The notes below the pieces were generated by a model. The model was not told the DNA's origin and did no database searches. It was given only the letters and a program-made list of their open reading frames with translations. 64,000 bases of DNA, taken from the NCBI GenBank assembly GCA_019095985.1, contig CM032660.1:7956567-8020566 (forward strand), read 5' to 3'. Positions 1 to 10,479 of this stretch are shown piece by piece. A program made the translations under genes and the position numbers. The stretch comes from Streblospio benedicti. Lineage: Eukaryota > Annelida > Polychaeta > Spionida > Spionidae. Each line of letters opens with the position of its first letter. The first letter of the stretch is position 1.

Positions 1-739
1 TAGTATGTCATCTTGATCAAAGCTTCTCCATTACAAATAAATAGTATCACACGCTTAAACGAGACAATACCCAAATACAGCAGTTATACAGCTGCTTTGA
101 AAATAGATTGCTGTTCTAATAATAGAAACCATGTGCTTTTAGCAAATGACGTTAAATTAGCCAAACACCTAGCTACTTTTGGATCATAAAGAAGCTTTTA
201 GAATAAGCCTTCATGTCAGATCATTTAAAGGCCTGGTGATAGGCAAAGTGACGATAGGCTTGTCACTACTGGTGTTTTTACATGGATATTTTCGTCCCGA
301 TTCGCTTTGTGCCGGAGCAGGAATATATTATCCCATTTGCACTCAGGTGTCAGTAACATGAACCCGATATAGGGATATTTGCGTGGCGCGGTTCAATAAA
401 ACCAAAGTAGAAAGTATCAATCAATATTATTGTTCCTGCTCCTTTTGATTGTATTATTGCCGATGTTCACTTCAAATAGCTACAATTTTGTGCAGCTTGC
501 TGTGGGGTATCAGCATAAAAATACAGACACATGGTGTTGTTAGTAGCACAATATACTATACAGACAGTGTACAGTGGTATAAGTATGTGGGCTGAAGAAT
601 AAGCATCTGGGGATAAAAGGAAAAATAAAGAGTGATGGGAGACCTCCCATAAGTGGGTTGTGGCAAAGAGAACTACAGAGATTTAGCTATTGCTAAAAAG
701 TGTTCATAATTAGCAGTCATTTCGTCTCTTTGGCTTTCA
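1..739. other. intergenic, nothing recognised
   Basis: AT-rich DNA with only short chance ORFs. No repeat boundaries, splice-flanked exon or RNA gene could be supported here. Confidence 0.4.
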
Positions 740-905
740 TTTAGGTATGTATCTTATATGATGTTCAAAGTAGGTCAATGCTAATATTGTGTAATACCTC
801 CCATGTCCAAATCAATTTGCTTCAAAGAACGTTTATTGGCATCACTGCACCAAAATTGTCATTCGATATTGCATACTTCTTTCTTTTCATGCTTCACTCG
901 AAGTC
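740..905 (+). repeat. left arm of a long inverted-repeat pair
   Basis: This stretch, with the core CCCATGTCCAAATCAATTTG near 800, reappears in reverse complement at about 2885-3060. The arms point inward around 2 kb of DNA that contains other repeats. They look like the ends of an old transposon, but no target-site duplication was found. Confidence 0.5.
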
Positions 906-1199
906 CGTCCACAGGCCATTTGATGACATTAAAGAAAGACATTAGGACTGGATTAACCACTCATAACTGGGCAACATGGCGTACTCGTGGCGATTAACTA
1001 AAATGACTCTAAACCGATTGCTGTTCCGTTGAAACGGAAAGAGTTATAGATAACTGGACCTGAATATTTCACGGTGGTTGGTTTACACTCGGGTTTCACT
1101 ATCAGTGTCATGGCGCTTACCATTGCATAAGCCAATACGATTTCACGCTTGAAATAATTTGAGTAGCAAGCACACCAATTAAGCTTTTCCAAGGAAAAC

Positions 1200-1665
1200 C
1201 AGTAGCACTGAGTCAGACGCAGGGTAAACTGTCACCTAGACCGTGGGAGCCACACTTAGTGGCCAAAAACAAACATAGATTTAGTTCACACACTTGGTGG
1301 GTCACACTAGAACTTCTCTATTAAGACCACCCATGGGACCGACTGAAAGTGGTCTCAATGGAGATGTGGTCTTTATGTGGAGGTTCCTTTTGGAATCATT
1401 TTGAAGAATTGGGATAGAGAACAGTGGTCTTATTATAGAACTCACGGGCACATGCATCGTAGAGGGTAGAAGCCAACTGAGACCAATGAGTGGCCATTCT
1501 TTTCCCCTTGATTGTTTACTTATAGTATAACAATGAATGAAGGGGTAAAGAATGGCTGCTCATTAGTCTCAGTTGGCTTCTACCCTCTATGATGCATGTG
1601 CCCGTGATAGAGGTAGTCTCATTATAGAGGTGGTCCTAATTGGGGGTTCCCCTGTATACATATAA
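1200..1665. mobile_element. degenerate MITE with GGTCTC/GACCAC motifs
   Basis: The motifs GACCACCCATGGGACCGA, GTGGTCTCAATGGAGA and GAGGTGGTCC recur in the style of an abundant marine-invertebrate MITE. Related fragments lie at about 20975-21050, 24470-24600 and 60725-60790. A separate 164-bp foldback (1443-1606) interrupts this copy. Confidence 0.4.
1443..1606. mobile_element. foldback element, 164 bp
   Basis: The arms are nearly perfect inverted repeats of about 65 bp beginning CACGGGCACATGCATC, around a short AT-rich centre. The flanking 8-mers ATAGAACT and ATAGAGGT match at 6 of 8 positions, which suggests an aged 8-bp target-site duplication of hAT type. It sits inside the older MITE. 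Confidence 0.6.
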
Positions 1666-2480
1666 TTGGATGATTATGATTTGTCGTATGTCTCAAAGAA
1701 ACCTGTTGACTCAAAAAAGCATTTATTTGCAATGTACACTCGTCAAAATACAAAACAAATGCTAATACCCATTTAGTTCCGGTTAAGAAATACTAAGTAT
1801 TTTATGCACATTTAGAATATTTTTAAATGGCCCAAGGCTCTTTGATGAATTATAGAAAATACATTTATCATACACATTATCATAATCAACCAATCAAATC
1901 GCAAGAGCACAATCTCTGCTCCATAAAACTGTATCAGTAAACACATTATGAAATATTTACATGGCAGATCATAAGCTGAATAGTGGAAAATACATTAAAG
2001 AATATTACTTGTGCATACACTTGCATATGTGTATCAGTGTCGTGGTGATCAACAATGACACGTGCATGCCCATGTAGAAAAAAGTGTTCATCCCACACAT
2101 AAACTATACACGCAAATACAACTAATGTGTCTGCAATGAATATATGCATTGCCAATTTACAAGCCAATATATTCTTCAATCGTCAGCAAATACTATATAA
2201 TTTTCGTTTTTTACAAGCACTCCCCTGAACCTTCTGTCAAACCTGAGTCATTGGATTTTTATTACAGTTGAACCATTCAACTTGAGCAATGCCTTTTTGA
2301 CTTCAACGTCGTAAATGTCAGACCCTAGCATTACAATGATGAGTATGTCACATGCCCAGCAGGATAATCCAGTCTCATTGAATTAGGCTATTATATGAGT
2401 GGGTCGAGTGCTCAGGCAATATATCACCCAGTCTGTAAACGTCCACACGAGCTGAGATATTGTCGGATTTGACCCACGAG

Positions 2481-2572
2481 ATTGGAGTGTCAATCGTGAA
2501 ATTGAGCATCCTCACTTTGTTCGGCTAAATCAGACGTCAGCAGGCTCCATTTCACGATTGACACGACAATCA
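2481..2572. repeat. short foldback repeat
   Basis: Arms of about 28 bp share GTGTCAATCGTGAAAT and face each other across a 35-bp loop. No clear target-site duplication, so the superfamily is unknown. Confidence 0.5.
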
Positions 2573-2884
2573 AGTGGTCAAATACCATTCTATCATGAAT
2601 AAAATCCACACTAAATGAGTGTCTGTTTTGTTTTTAATTTAATTAAATAAATCATATCATAATTGCCTCATGCTGGGCAGCGTCAGTTTGAAGTAATAGT
2701 ATAATTGAGCACGCCTCTCGACCAATCGGAGCAGACGATTGCTGATGATGTATGCACGAAGTGATAACATTTCTCATCTCTCACCCCACTCATTTAATTA
2801 CCTTTTCCTTTTTATATTCCCACCTCTCAGCCGATCAGAATCGAGTGTATTCAGCAAACGTGAGAGAATATGTTTGCTGCATTT

Positions 2885-3060
2885 AATGTGCAGCCTGGAT
2901 AAAGATGTTGAGTGAAGCATGAAAAAGTGTAAGTACTCAACAAGGAAGCACATTTTTGGTGCAGTAACGCCAATTAATGCTCTGTAAAGCAAATTGATTT
3001 GGACATGGGAGATAGCCGTGACCTACTTTGAATCATCAGGTACAAATCATAATGAAAAAA
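2885..3060 (-). repeat. right arm of a long inverted-repeat pair
   Basis: Reverse-complement partner of 740-905; the shared core CCCATGTCCAAATCAATTTG ends near 3010. Divergence is moderate (several substitutions and small indels), so the pair is old. Confidence 0.5.
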
Positions 3061-3709
3061 TACACAAAGGAAAACTTCAGAAATATTGTGGAATAATTTT
3101 TTAAAAGTATTGTTACAAACTTTACTTATATTTGGAAAATGCATGCTGAGTTGTATGAGATTGCTTTAATACAAGTGGGGGTTCATGTCACCTTCCATTC
3201 CTTTCACGTTGATTCCTTTCTAGTTTTGCTAATACATCTATAATTGTTTACCATTTTTATTTCACTATTTTTATTTGACACATTTGTATCCTCTCTCTAC
3301 CAATGTGTACACTTTTCTTTTCATTAGTTCGGCTTTGTTTATAATCCTACTTTTTTATGCGATACTTCAGTATTTTCCATTAACCAGACTTACATGACTG
3401 CTTTGCGAAGTATGAGCCAATCTTTCATCAGTATTCGTGTGTTTCTCATTCATAAATGTTGTACATAAGATTAGTGATACTGTTTTAATTTTAAAAGATA
3501 CTTTCTATTCCATTATATATGATAGAACCAACATTTTTAATAATTCGTTCACATTTTGAATAGATATTTGCAATCTTGCAGTCATCCTCAGAACATAATG
3601 CAAAATGGACAAATTTTTATCATAATATTGCTTGTAGCCAACATATTTATTTTCATAGGGTTTTTGGCATGTTCGCTATCGATCGCGTGTACCAAACCCA
3701 TGAGATCCC

Positions 3710-3760
3710 TCAAGTGCGACCCCCCCTCCGCCCCCCCCCCCATCTAAAAACCTAGATCTG
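3710..3760. repeat. end of a GGCAGATC-type MITE
   Basis: A C-rich run is followed by CCTAGATCTGCCTGTGC, which resembles the right end of the complete MITE at 10337-10470. Only one end is recognisable. Confidence 0.35.
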
Positions 3761-3763
3761 CCT

Positions 3764-3879
3764 GTGCTCATTCACTCACTCACTCACTCACACATTCACT
3801 CACACACACTCACACACATACTCACTCACACACTCACTCACTCACGCACACACACACAGTCACACACTCACACACACAC

Positions 3880-3913
<34 letters not shown>

Positions 3914-3963
3914 GCACACTCACGCACACACTCACTCACACACACTCACACTCACGCACTCAC
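3764..3963. repeat. (CACT)n/(CA)n microsatellite abutting a splice donor
   Basis: About 200 bp of imperfect CACT and CA repeats. Read on the minus strand it is a chain of GTGAGT and GTGTGT units starting directly at the 5' splice site of exon 3964-4098, so the intron opens with many donor-like hexamers in a row. Confidence 0.85.
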
Positions 3964-4098
3964 CTGCCGCGAGTGTTACGAGGATTACGAAGCCCTCCTT
4001 CTGGATGCCAAACAGCTTGCTCTCCACGACGGGTGGCGTGGGTCGGAACGTGGCGGCGTCCGGGTTGGGTGTGGGCCGGCGGCCGGCACACAGAGGTG
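3964..4098 (-). CDS. internal coding exon (phase 1-1) of a secreted or membrane protein
   Basis: A GC-rich island of 135 nt in AT-rich DNA, bounded on the minus strand by acceptor TTTACATTTAG and donor GCAG|GTGAGT. Translated from phase 1 it is open and encodes 45 residues, including PLCAGRRPTPNPD and VVESKLFGIQKEGF, followed by a hydrophobic stretch VILVTLAA. It joins in frame to the upstream signal-peptide exon 9786-9873, also phase 1, about 5.7 kb away. I do not recognise the domain; a proline-rich linker leading into the first strand of an extracellular module is possible. The acceptor lies in the tail of a SINE and the donor borders a microsatellite. The other two frames are shorter or do not respect the splice sites. 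Later exons must lie left of the window. Confidence 0.55.
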
Positions 4099-4100
4099 CT

Positions 4101-4490
4101 AAATGTAAATAAATACATGTAAATGTCTGGCTTATGGTCTTCTTCCCTCAAGGATCAGACGACTCTACATCTACACCAGGTCATCGGCATCCTTGTCACA
4201 CTATATCTTTCTCAACTCCCTGGGGAGCATACAACACATCTTTTGGCTACCGTCTGTTGTAGATGTGCTAATCAACCACATTAGCGTTCACTCGCCTGAC
4301 CTGTACCTATTTAACGTGTAGGTACCACGGAGCAGTGTGCACCCTGTTAGAGATAGGTTGCTGTTAGAGGTAGGTTTGCTAAACAACCATCATCAGACCC
4401 GACCGGTAATAGATTCCACGACCTTCTGGTCACGAGTCCGACAGCCTATCCACTCGGCCACGGAAGTGCACTACAACACAATCACAGCAG
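4101..4490 (-). mobile_element. tRNA-derived SINE, family A, near full length
   Basis: On the minus strand it starts with a tRNA-like head (GTGGCCGAGTGGATAGG, then GACTCGTGACCAGAAGG). It continues with a family-specific body (GTGAACGCTAATGTGG, GATGACCTGGTGTAGATG) and ends in a CATTTA-rich tail at the acceptor of exon 3964-4098. Box B is degraded, so it is a SINE copy and not a tRNA gene. Confidence 0.75.
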
Positions 4491-4505
4491 GAAGTCGTAC
4501 TGGTG

Positions 4506-4784
4506 CACTCTGAGTATCAGATGTCAAGCAAATCGACCTCTGAAATGTTTCGCCTGAGAGTGGATTAAATATATTTATGTGACCTGTTTAAATACTACAA
4601 CCTGATTGGTTGAATCAGCCACACCCATGTGATACTCGGCTGTGATTGGTCACTTGACCTCATTTATATTCATCACCGGCCAGTGATGATTATAGATTAC
4701 TTTAACAGCCTGTGATTGGTCAGAAATTTTAATTAGAATAGTTATGTGTCAGAGGTCTCTTCAGGACATCTGATACTCAGAGTG
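4506..4784. mobile_element. MITE, 279 bp, CACTCTGAG ends, 8-bp TSD
   Basis: Perfect 20-bp terminal inverted repeats (CACTCTGAGTATCAGATGTC and its complement) flanked by a perfect 8-bp duplication TACTGGTG at 4498-4505 and 4785-4792. The 8-bp duplication points to the hAT superfamily. The 56-bp palindrome at 45301-45356 has nearly the same ends. Confidence 0.9.
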
Positions 4785-4792
4785 TACTGGTG

Positions 4793-5150
4793 TGGTTCCG
4801 TGGCCGAATGGATAGGGAGCTGGACTCGTGACCAGACGGTCGTGGGTTCGAATCACGTTTGAGTGTTGAGCAAAATTACCTCTAACAGGCTTGTGGATGT
4901 AGCGTAGTTGGTATAGCGTTGGCCTTGATGGCTAGTCACTTGGGGGCCCAGTCAACCCAGAGGTCCGGGGTACTAATGTACTATTCATGCCATTTCAACT
5001 ATAAACCTTACTAAATTACCTCTAACAGGTTGCAAACTGCTCCGTGGTGAACGCTAATGTGAATGATAATATAGTGTGACGAGCATGCCAATGACCTGGT
5101 GTAGATGGAAAGTCACTAAAAAAGGCAAAAGCTGTTTATTGCGACTATAA
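4793..5150 (+). mobile_element. tRNA-derived SINE, family A, interrupted
   Basis: The head GTGGCCGAATGGATAGG has a good A box, and GTGGGTTCGAATC is a good B box. The body (GTGAACGCTAATGTGAATG, GCCAATGACCTGGTGTAGAT) matches the copy at 4101-4490 in reverse. A second, different SINE-like unit is inserted at 4890-5012. Confidence 0.8.
4890..5012 (+). mobile_element. second tRNA-like SINE nested in SINE A
   Basis: A 123-bp insert flanked by a perfect 17-bp duplication (AAATTACCTCTAACAGG at 4873-4889 and 5013-5029), as expected for LINE-driven insertion. Its head TAGCGTAGTTGGTATAGCG resembles an A box and GGTCCGGGGTACTAATG may be a degraded B box. Confidence 0.85.
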
Positions 5151-5159
5151 ACAAGCACA

Positions 5160-6100
5160 TTTACACATTGGCATACTTAGTGGGGTTATAATGTTTTATT
5201 ACTATTCTGCTACTACTTACAAAGCATAAAACTAATAGCACAAACATATTCCAGTACATAACAGTTATTGAGAACAACAGTCTCCTTTTCAATGATAAAT
5301 AAGCTTACTACTATTACTTACATTGTACATCGCAAGAACCATGTTATATCGTGTATATAATAATGAGCTGACGTAGTATTATGAATGTGTGAGGTATATT
5401 TTGTGCTTGAATGCTTGTGAAAACGTGTAAAATGAGCTGCACTTGCTTCAGCCGACTGTTACCTAGAGTGTACCGGTTTTGTTTTTCAGCCCCCCCCCCT
5501 TCCCAGGAAAAATAGAAAACTCTCGTAGGTGAAGTGATGACTTGTTAATAGAGAAAAAGTGTATTTTGATGAATTCTCTGATTTGAGTAAGTATCCAACA
5601 ATTAAAACTATTTGTCTCAATCACATATCTGTTTTCTAACCTTTTGTCCACATTCCGAATCCTGATATCACCCTTCCCCTTAATCTAGAAAACAAAAGCA
5701 AGCAAAAAACTTCTTCAGTCTAACTGCAATCTCAATTCCACAACCAGATTTCTATTTTCAGCAGAGATAGCCAGTTGCACATTGAACTAGATCAAAAGTG
5801 TTCAAAGAACACAGCGTCGCTAGAACAACGTTGACTTATGGGCAATTAAGATGTATACTGAAACGACGTATACTCGCTAGAAAAACGTTGACTTATGGAT
5901 AATAAAGTTGTTTACTAAAACGGTTTGGAAATCATGATTAAAAGTTCACAACTACAATACACCAGCCACAAATAATATGCTACTGTCTATTTATTGATCC
6001 TACATTTATAGCATCAAACGGCACCAACTAGTCTACTTTGCAGCTAATAGAATATTGATCTGTAATTGTCCATACAATAGTAATAAGAATGTTGTAAATG
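5160..6100. other. intergenic, sparse repeats
   Basis: No gene seen. The stretch 5390-5430 (GAATGCTTGTGAAAACG) recurs near 7010. The stretch 5788-5862 recurs in reverse complement at 15842-15917. Confidence 0.4.
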
Positions 6101-6108
6101 GACCATAA

Positions 6109-6250
6109 TTGCTCTGCGGAAAGCGCAGTTTAATTGGCAGATTGCCCAGAATTGAATCACTTTGGTCTCGCTTCAAACCTCATAGTTGTGTAAAGTTTGA
6201 ACAAAATCGGTTCATCGGTACGCCCGCTAGCTTGTCCGGAGACATACATA
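6109..6250 (+). mobile_element. 3' tail of a LINE or SINE
   Basis: The text around AAAGTTTGAACAAAATCGG and TTCATCGGTACGCCCG, leading into CATACATACA, is the style of non-LTR retrotransposon 3' ends that finish in a simple repeat. No coding part is present, so the family is uncertain. Confidence 0.4.
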
Positions 6251-6252
6251 CA

Positions 6253-6650
<398 letters not shown>

Positions 6651-6659
6651 AACGAAACA

Positions 6660-8745
6660 CAATGCTTGCTTCAGCAGCTGAGCTGAAGCGACTCAATAAC
6701 TGATCTTGGACTGATTGTACCTGATACAAACCGATCGTGTACACAGCTTTGAGTTTTATTGCTACGTCACCACTATATATATAATCAATGGTATCGTACC
6801 TGTAAACAACATATGCTTGATATATATTGTCTAAAAGATCAACATTGTGCAAATATATCATTGATGAGATGCACTTGCTATGGGATAGGGTGAGTATGGA
6901 TTTTTTTTTTACCGCTAGTGGGGTGGGATTACTTGTATCACAGGAGCCTTGTTATATCTCATACACAATGAGGTAGTGTGGCGCGTGCGATGTGTGACGC
7001 ATATTTTGCGCCTGAATGCTTGTGAAAACGATCCTATAAGGAGCATTTTAGTTTGGATAAATATGAAATAAATGTACTCGGGGTATTATATCACTGTTAC
7101 CGTCGGGGTAATGCTTTATTATTCATCCTTCTAATATTGCCAGCTTTGAGGATCGTTCAGAAACGATGTCATCGTGCGCGGGGGGGGGGATGCATCCAGA
7201 GAAAAAATATGTCATTACGGACTGTAAGGTTGCGGGTGAGGTGCAGACATAAAAACGTGTTCTTTTCAATAGTTTTCCAATGGAATTGTATTAAATGCAA
7301 ACTATCAGTACGTTGTGAATATTGTTTTTTGTGACATAGCAATGTACTAGATGCTGGTTACTGTTTATATGGGTAGTAGTAGTTAGGGACCTTGGGGGGG
7401 GGGTCACGAGTAAGTAGAACTGAGGCATCATAGTGTGGGGGGGGGGGGGGGCAAAGAGTAATGACGCACGATGACAAGGGGGGTCAGAAATGCCCAAAAT
7501 GCCATGACAACATTTGTGAACGATCCCTAAATGTACATGTAAAATGAGTATTTAGACAAGGTTTTTAGATACAAAGTTCTGAATTGTTGATATGGTCAGG
7601 GCATTTGTCTTAAGGCATGTCCGTGCTCAGTTTTTAGTAAGTGGTAGGCGTCGGTTTTTCTGCTCACAGGCTTTCGTCCCTTATGAGGTTTCACTGAGCA
7701 TTTCATATGTAACCTTATCGGAAAAAATATCACACTCAAGAAGGTTTTGGTCGACCCCCGCCCCCCCCCCCGCCCAAAAGCTCCCATGAGCAGAGGTCCC
7801 AGATGTAAAGACATTTTTTCCACTCTTACTTATCATTGAACCAAATTCCGATGGGCAGATCAAAGCTTGACACTCCAGGCCATCTTGAATTTGCACCTCG
7901 TATGACCCTACAAGTGTTCTGTATTTAAAAAATCAAATTTGCCTAATCAGCACTCATATTGATCTAAACGATAGGCTATGATTCATGTTTGATAGGAATA
8001 GGCATTGCCTTAAACCATCCGCAGTATTTATAGTACTAGTATTTTATTCCCCCTACCCATGAACAAACAAAAAAACATGATTCCAAACTTTTAACTTCTG
8101 CATCCTAACAGATAAAATTTTATAATGATCATTTTGTTGCTGCATAAAAAGTACTTTATTGATATTCATTAAAATTATCAGCGTAAGGATTGTAATTATT
8201 GTTTGATTTGGACAATACAGATTGGGACAAGTAAACCCAAAACTCTTAAAAGTAACTTCTTAAAATCTTCAGTGGTCAAAAAAAACTATGGGATTCAATT
8301 CACACAATGTAGAAACCCGACAGAGTCTTTCTTGTGGGATATGAATAGCGCAGACGTATGCACGAACACCCTCCCTCTGATAGGCTACATTAGAAAAAAT
8401 ACATTAGAAGAGATATGTTATTGGTGACTTTATGCGCAGAAGAAACTGCTTCTGTCTTAATTATGACATTCTAACTGAAATTCTCTCAATTGAATTAAAT
8501 CAATGCTTTAAGAAGAATGAACTGCAGAGAAAAAATGGCACCTAATCAGTGAGAAGCAGTAAATCTAGACACTCTTTGCCCAGCCCTATGCTGCGGATTA
8601 GAGCTGCGGCTGCTATAAAATAACTAATACCTTTTATATAATATTTCATTGTGTTGTGACTCAATAAAAATTATTGCCTGTAAGGGAATGGGAATATCGC
8701 TATAACGAGTCAGACATTGTAATTTTGCAATTTATCTAGTAACAA
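6660..8745. other. intergenic, nothing coding
   Basis: AT-rich, with G/C homopolymers near 7180, 7395, 7436-7452 and 7760-7772. The stretch 7640-7740 (TCTGCTCACAGGCTTTCGTC, GGTTTCACTGAGC) is a copy, in opposite orientation, of a short repeat at 20105-20215. No exon could be supported. Confidence 0.45.
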
Positions 8746-8751
8746 TATCTT

Positions 8752-9532
8752 CTAGTACTGCAACGATATATCGGACTATCGGTTAATTGCTCGTTAAAGA
8801 AACGCCAAACGAGAATCGGTTTGATCTTGCAATATCGCCATGCAACGATAGTGGCTTTTTCCCCCGATATTATCGTGCTATCGTCTCCTCCTGTTTTTTG
8901 TCGATATATCGCTCTATATCGTCTCGTCTGCGGCATCTCTATTGATCTCCTATTGTCTACTTACATACGTCGTTTTATTTACGTATTTACTTTATTTATT
9001 GATTGTGTATTGATGTACCCATGACATGTAAGATCCTGTCACATGTTTCATTATATAAAACCCGTCAAATGGCATTTAGAAGCAGTGTCATCGGGATGAA
9101 AACACATTGACATCCGTTTCCTTGCCAGTCGCCATTTTGGCAAGTGTGTACTAGTACCCGACGCAACATGCATTTATATAATATGATATTATATATGATA
9201 ATTATCACAACGCAAATAGAGTAGCTCAGACATGTTTTCCCGCGCTACCCGCGTAACACAGTTAAAATTATTTTAGTGGATTGACTGAAATCTGTTGTAC
9301 GTGGGTAAAATTAAAATCAATACACAAACACTGCGATCAAAACGTCAATCAAAAATATATACAGTTATTCATAAAACGTCAATAGTATCTCGAGTATTTT
9401 TACGTCGAAAGGTAATCAATATACATATATATTGATTAATTTTCGACATATAAATACTCACGATACTATCGGTTATCTATCGTTTGGCCTGAACCGATAA
9501 TCGATATTGAAATTGTCACCGATATGCAGCAC
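8752..9532. mobile_element. non-autonomous DNA element, about 781 bp, TATCTT repeats
   Basis: The ends carry GTACTGCAACGATATATCGG and, inverted, GTGCTGCATATCGGTGAC, and the first and last 80 bp are full of ATCG-rich inverted motifs. The direct repeat TATCTT flanks it at 8746-8751 and 9533-9538. CAGTGCTGCA-like ends suggest hAT. The left end has three extra bases before the match. Confidence 0.6.
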
Positions 9533-9785
9533 TATCTTATTGTATGCGTGGTACAAAAATGCACTAAAGTCAGGCTTTTACTAGAAGTCTGTGTGAGGAA
9601 AAAAATGGGAAATACCTTTTTAAGGGCCCTTTTTTAATCTCTAATAGACTCTATGAAACTTTTAGAGAAGGTTTCATTCAAATATATTTGACATTTTTTA
9701 GATAATTCCCTCAATTCCACCATTACAAGAATCTGATAAAATCAACTTTAAGATTAAATTTGATATGACCAAAAAATCTACTTAC

Positions 9786-9873
9786 CCAAGAGCGTCATAC
9801 CCAACAGCAAGAGCCCCACCATCCTCACCCGGGATGGAGGCAGCACACTCCAGGCATTCCCAGTCAAGGCCAT
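9786..9873 (-). CDS. first coding exon: signal peptide, phase-1 donor
   Basis: On the minus strand an ATG in strong context (A at -3, G at +4; AAGAGTATGG) opens 29 codons and ends at TTGG|GTAAGT, a consensus donor in phase 1. The peptide begins MALTGNAWSVLPPSRVR and continues with MVGLLLLGMTLL, a classic hydrophobic signal core. A second in-frame Met just before the core could also serve. The exon is GC-rich against its surroundings. Its phase fits exon 3964-4098 (G|CA gives Ala), which I take as the next exon. The encoded protein should enter the secretory pathway; its nature is unknown because the rest lies outside the window. Confidence 0.6.
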
Positions 9874-10335
9874 ACTCTTTTTATCACAAAATTCGCCTAT
9901 TGGCGTGAGTTCACACTACACATCAATTCAGCATTATGCATGCCAAAGATGATCACTGTCCTAATTATTCAATTATTCAATTTTGTGTGTTGTCCACAGA
10001 AGGATGATAATGTTCTAACTACACGAATGCCAGTACAATGCACGATTTCGCGGACATTAATTCAATCCTTATAATCACTTTCACTAAGAAGTACATCTAA
10101 TTTGAAAATGATAAGTCGCACAACCTATCTAATAACTCCATCCATTTATAGAAGCAGGGTGCATGCAGAATGGATGCAGAATGAGCTTGCTCAAGCCGTC
10201 TGCCGCCGACTGTCACACTGATAGCATGATTACTGACAACAGATTTGGAGTACGTCTGTCTGTCCGCCGGCCCACCGGCCCACTCGTCTGCGAGGCGATC
10301 TTTGGTTGAATGGGGCAGGCTTATAAAGAAGTAGG
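9874..10335 (-). promoter_or_regulatory. possible 5' UTR and promoter of the left gene
   Basis: Position relative to exon 9786-9873 is the main argument. GC content rises around 10180-10300 (CCGCCGACTG, CCGGCCCACCGGCCC). No convincing TATA box was identified. Confidence 0.25.
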
Positions 10336-10336
10336 A

Positions 10337-10470
10337 CATAGGCAGATCCAGGTTTTTGGAAAAGGGGGCGGGCGCACTTACGGGATTTCATGAAAAGCCC
10401 TATGAAAATGATGTATTTTGGTGGGAAAAGGGGGGGGCACCCCCTGCGGCCCCCGCTGGATCTGCCTATG
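10337..10470. mobile_element. MITE, 134 bp, TAGGA TSD
   Basis: Ends CATAGGCAGATCCAG and its near-complement are flanked by a perfect 5-bp duplication TAGGA (10332-10336, 10471-10475). The interior is G-rich. A relic of the same family lies near 3710-3760. Confidence 0.85.
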
Positions 10471-10479
10471 TAGGATGTG

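Noticed and set aside
3764-4102. 112-residue plus-strand ORF rich in His-Thr
   Set aside because: Microsatellite joined to the antisense of a better supported minus-strand exon.
4801-4862. tRNA gene
   Set aside because: A and B boxes are present, but the sequence continues into a repeated SINE body with other copies, and no clean cloverleaf was seen.
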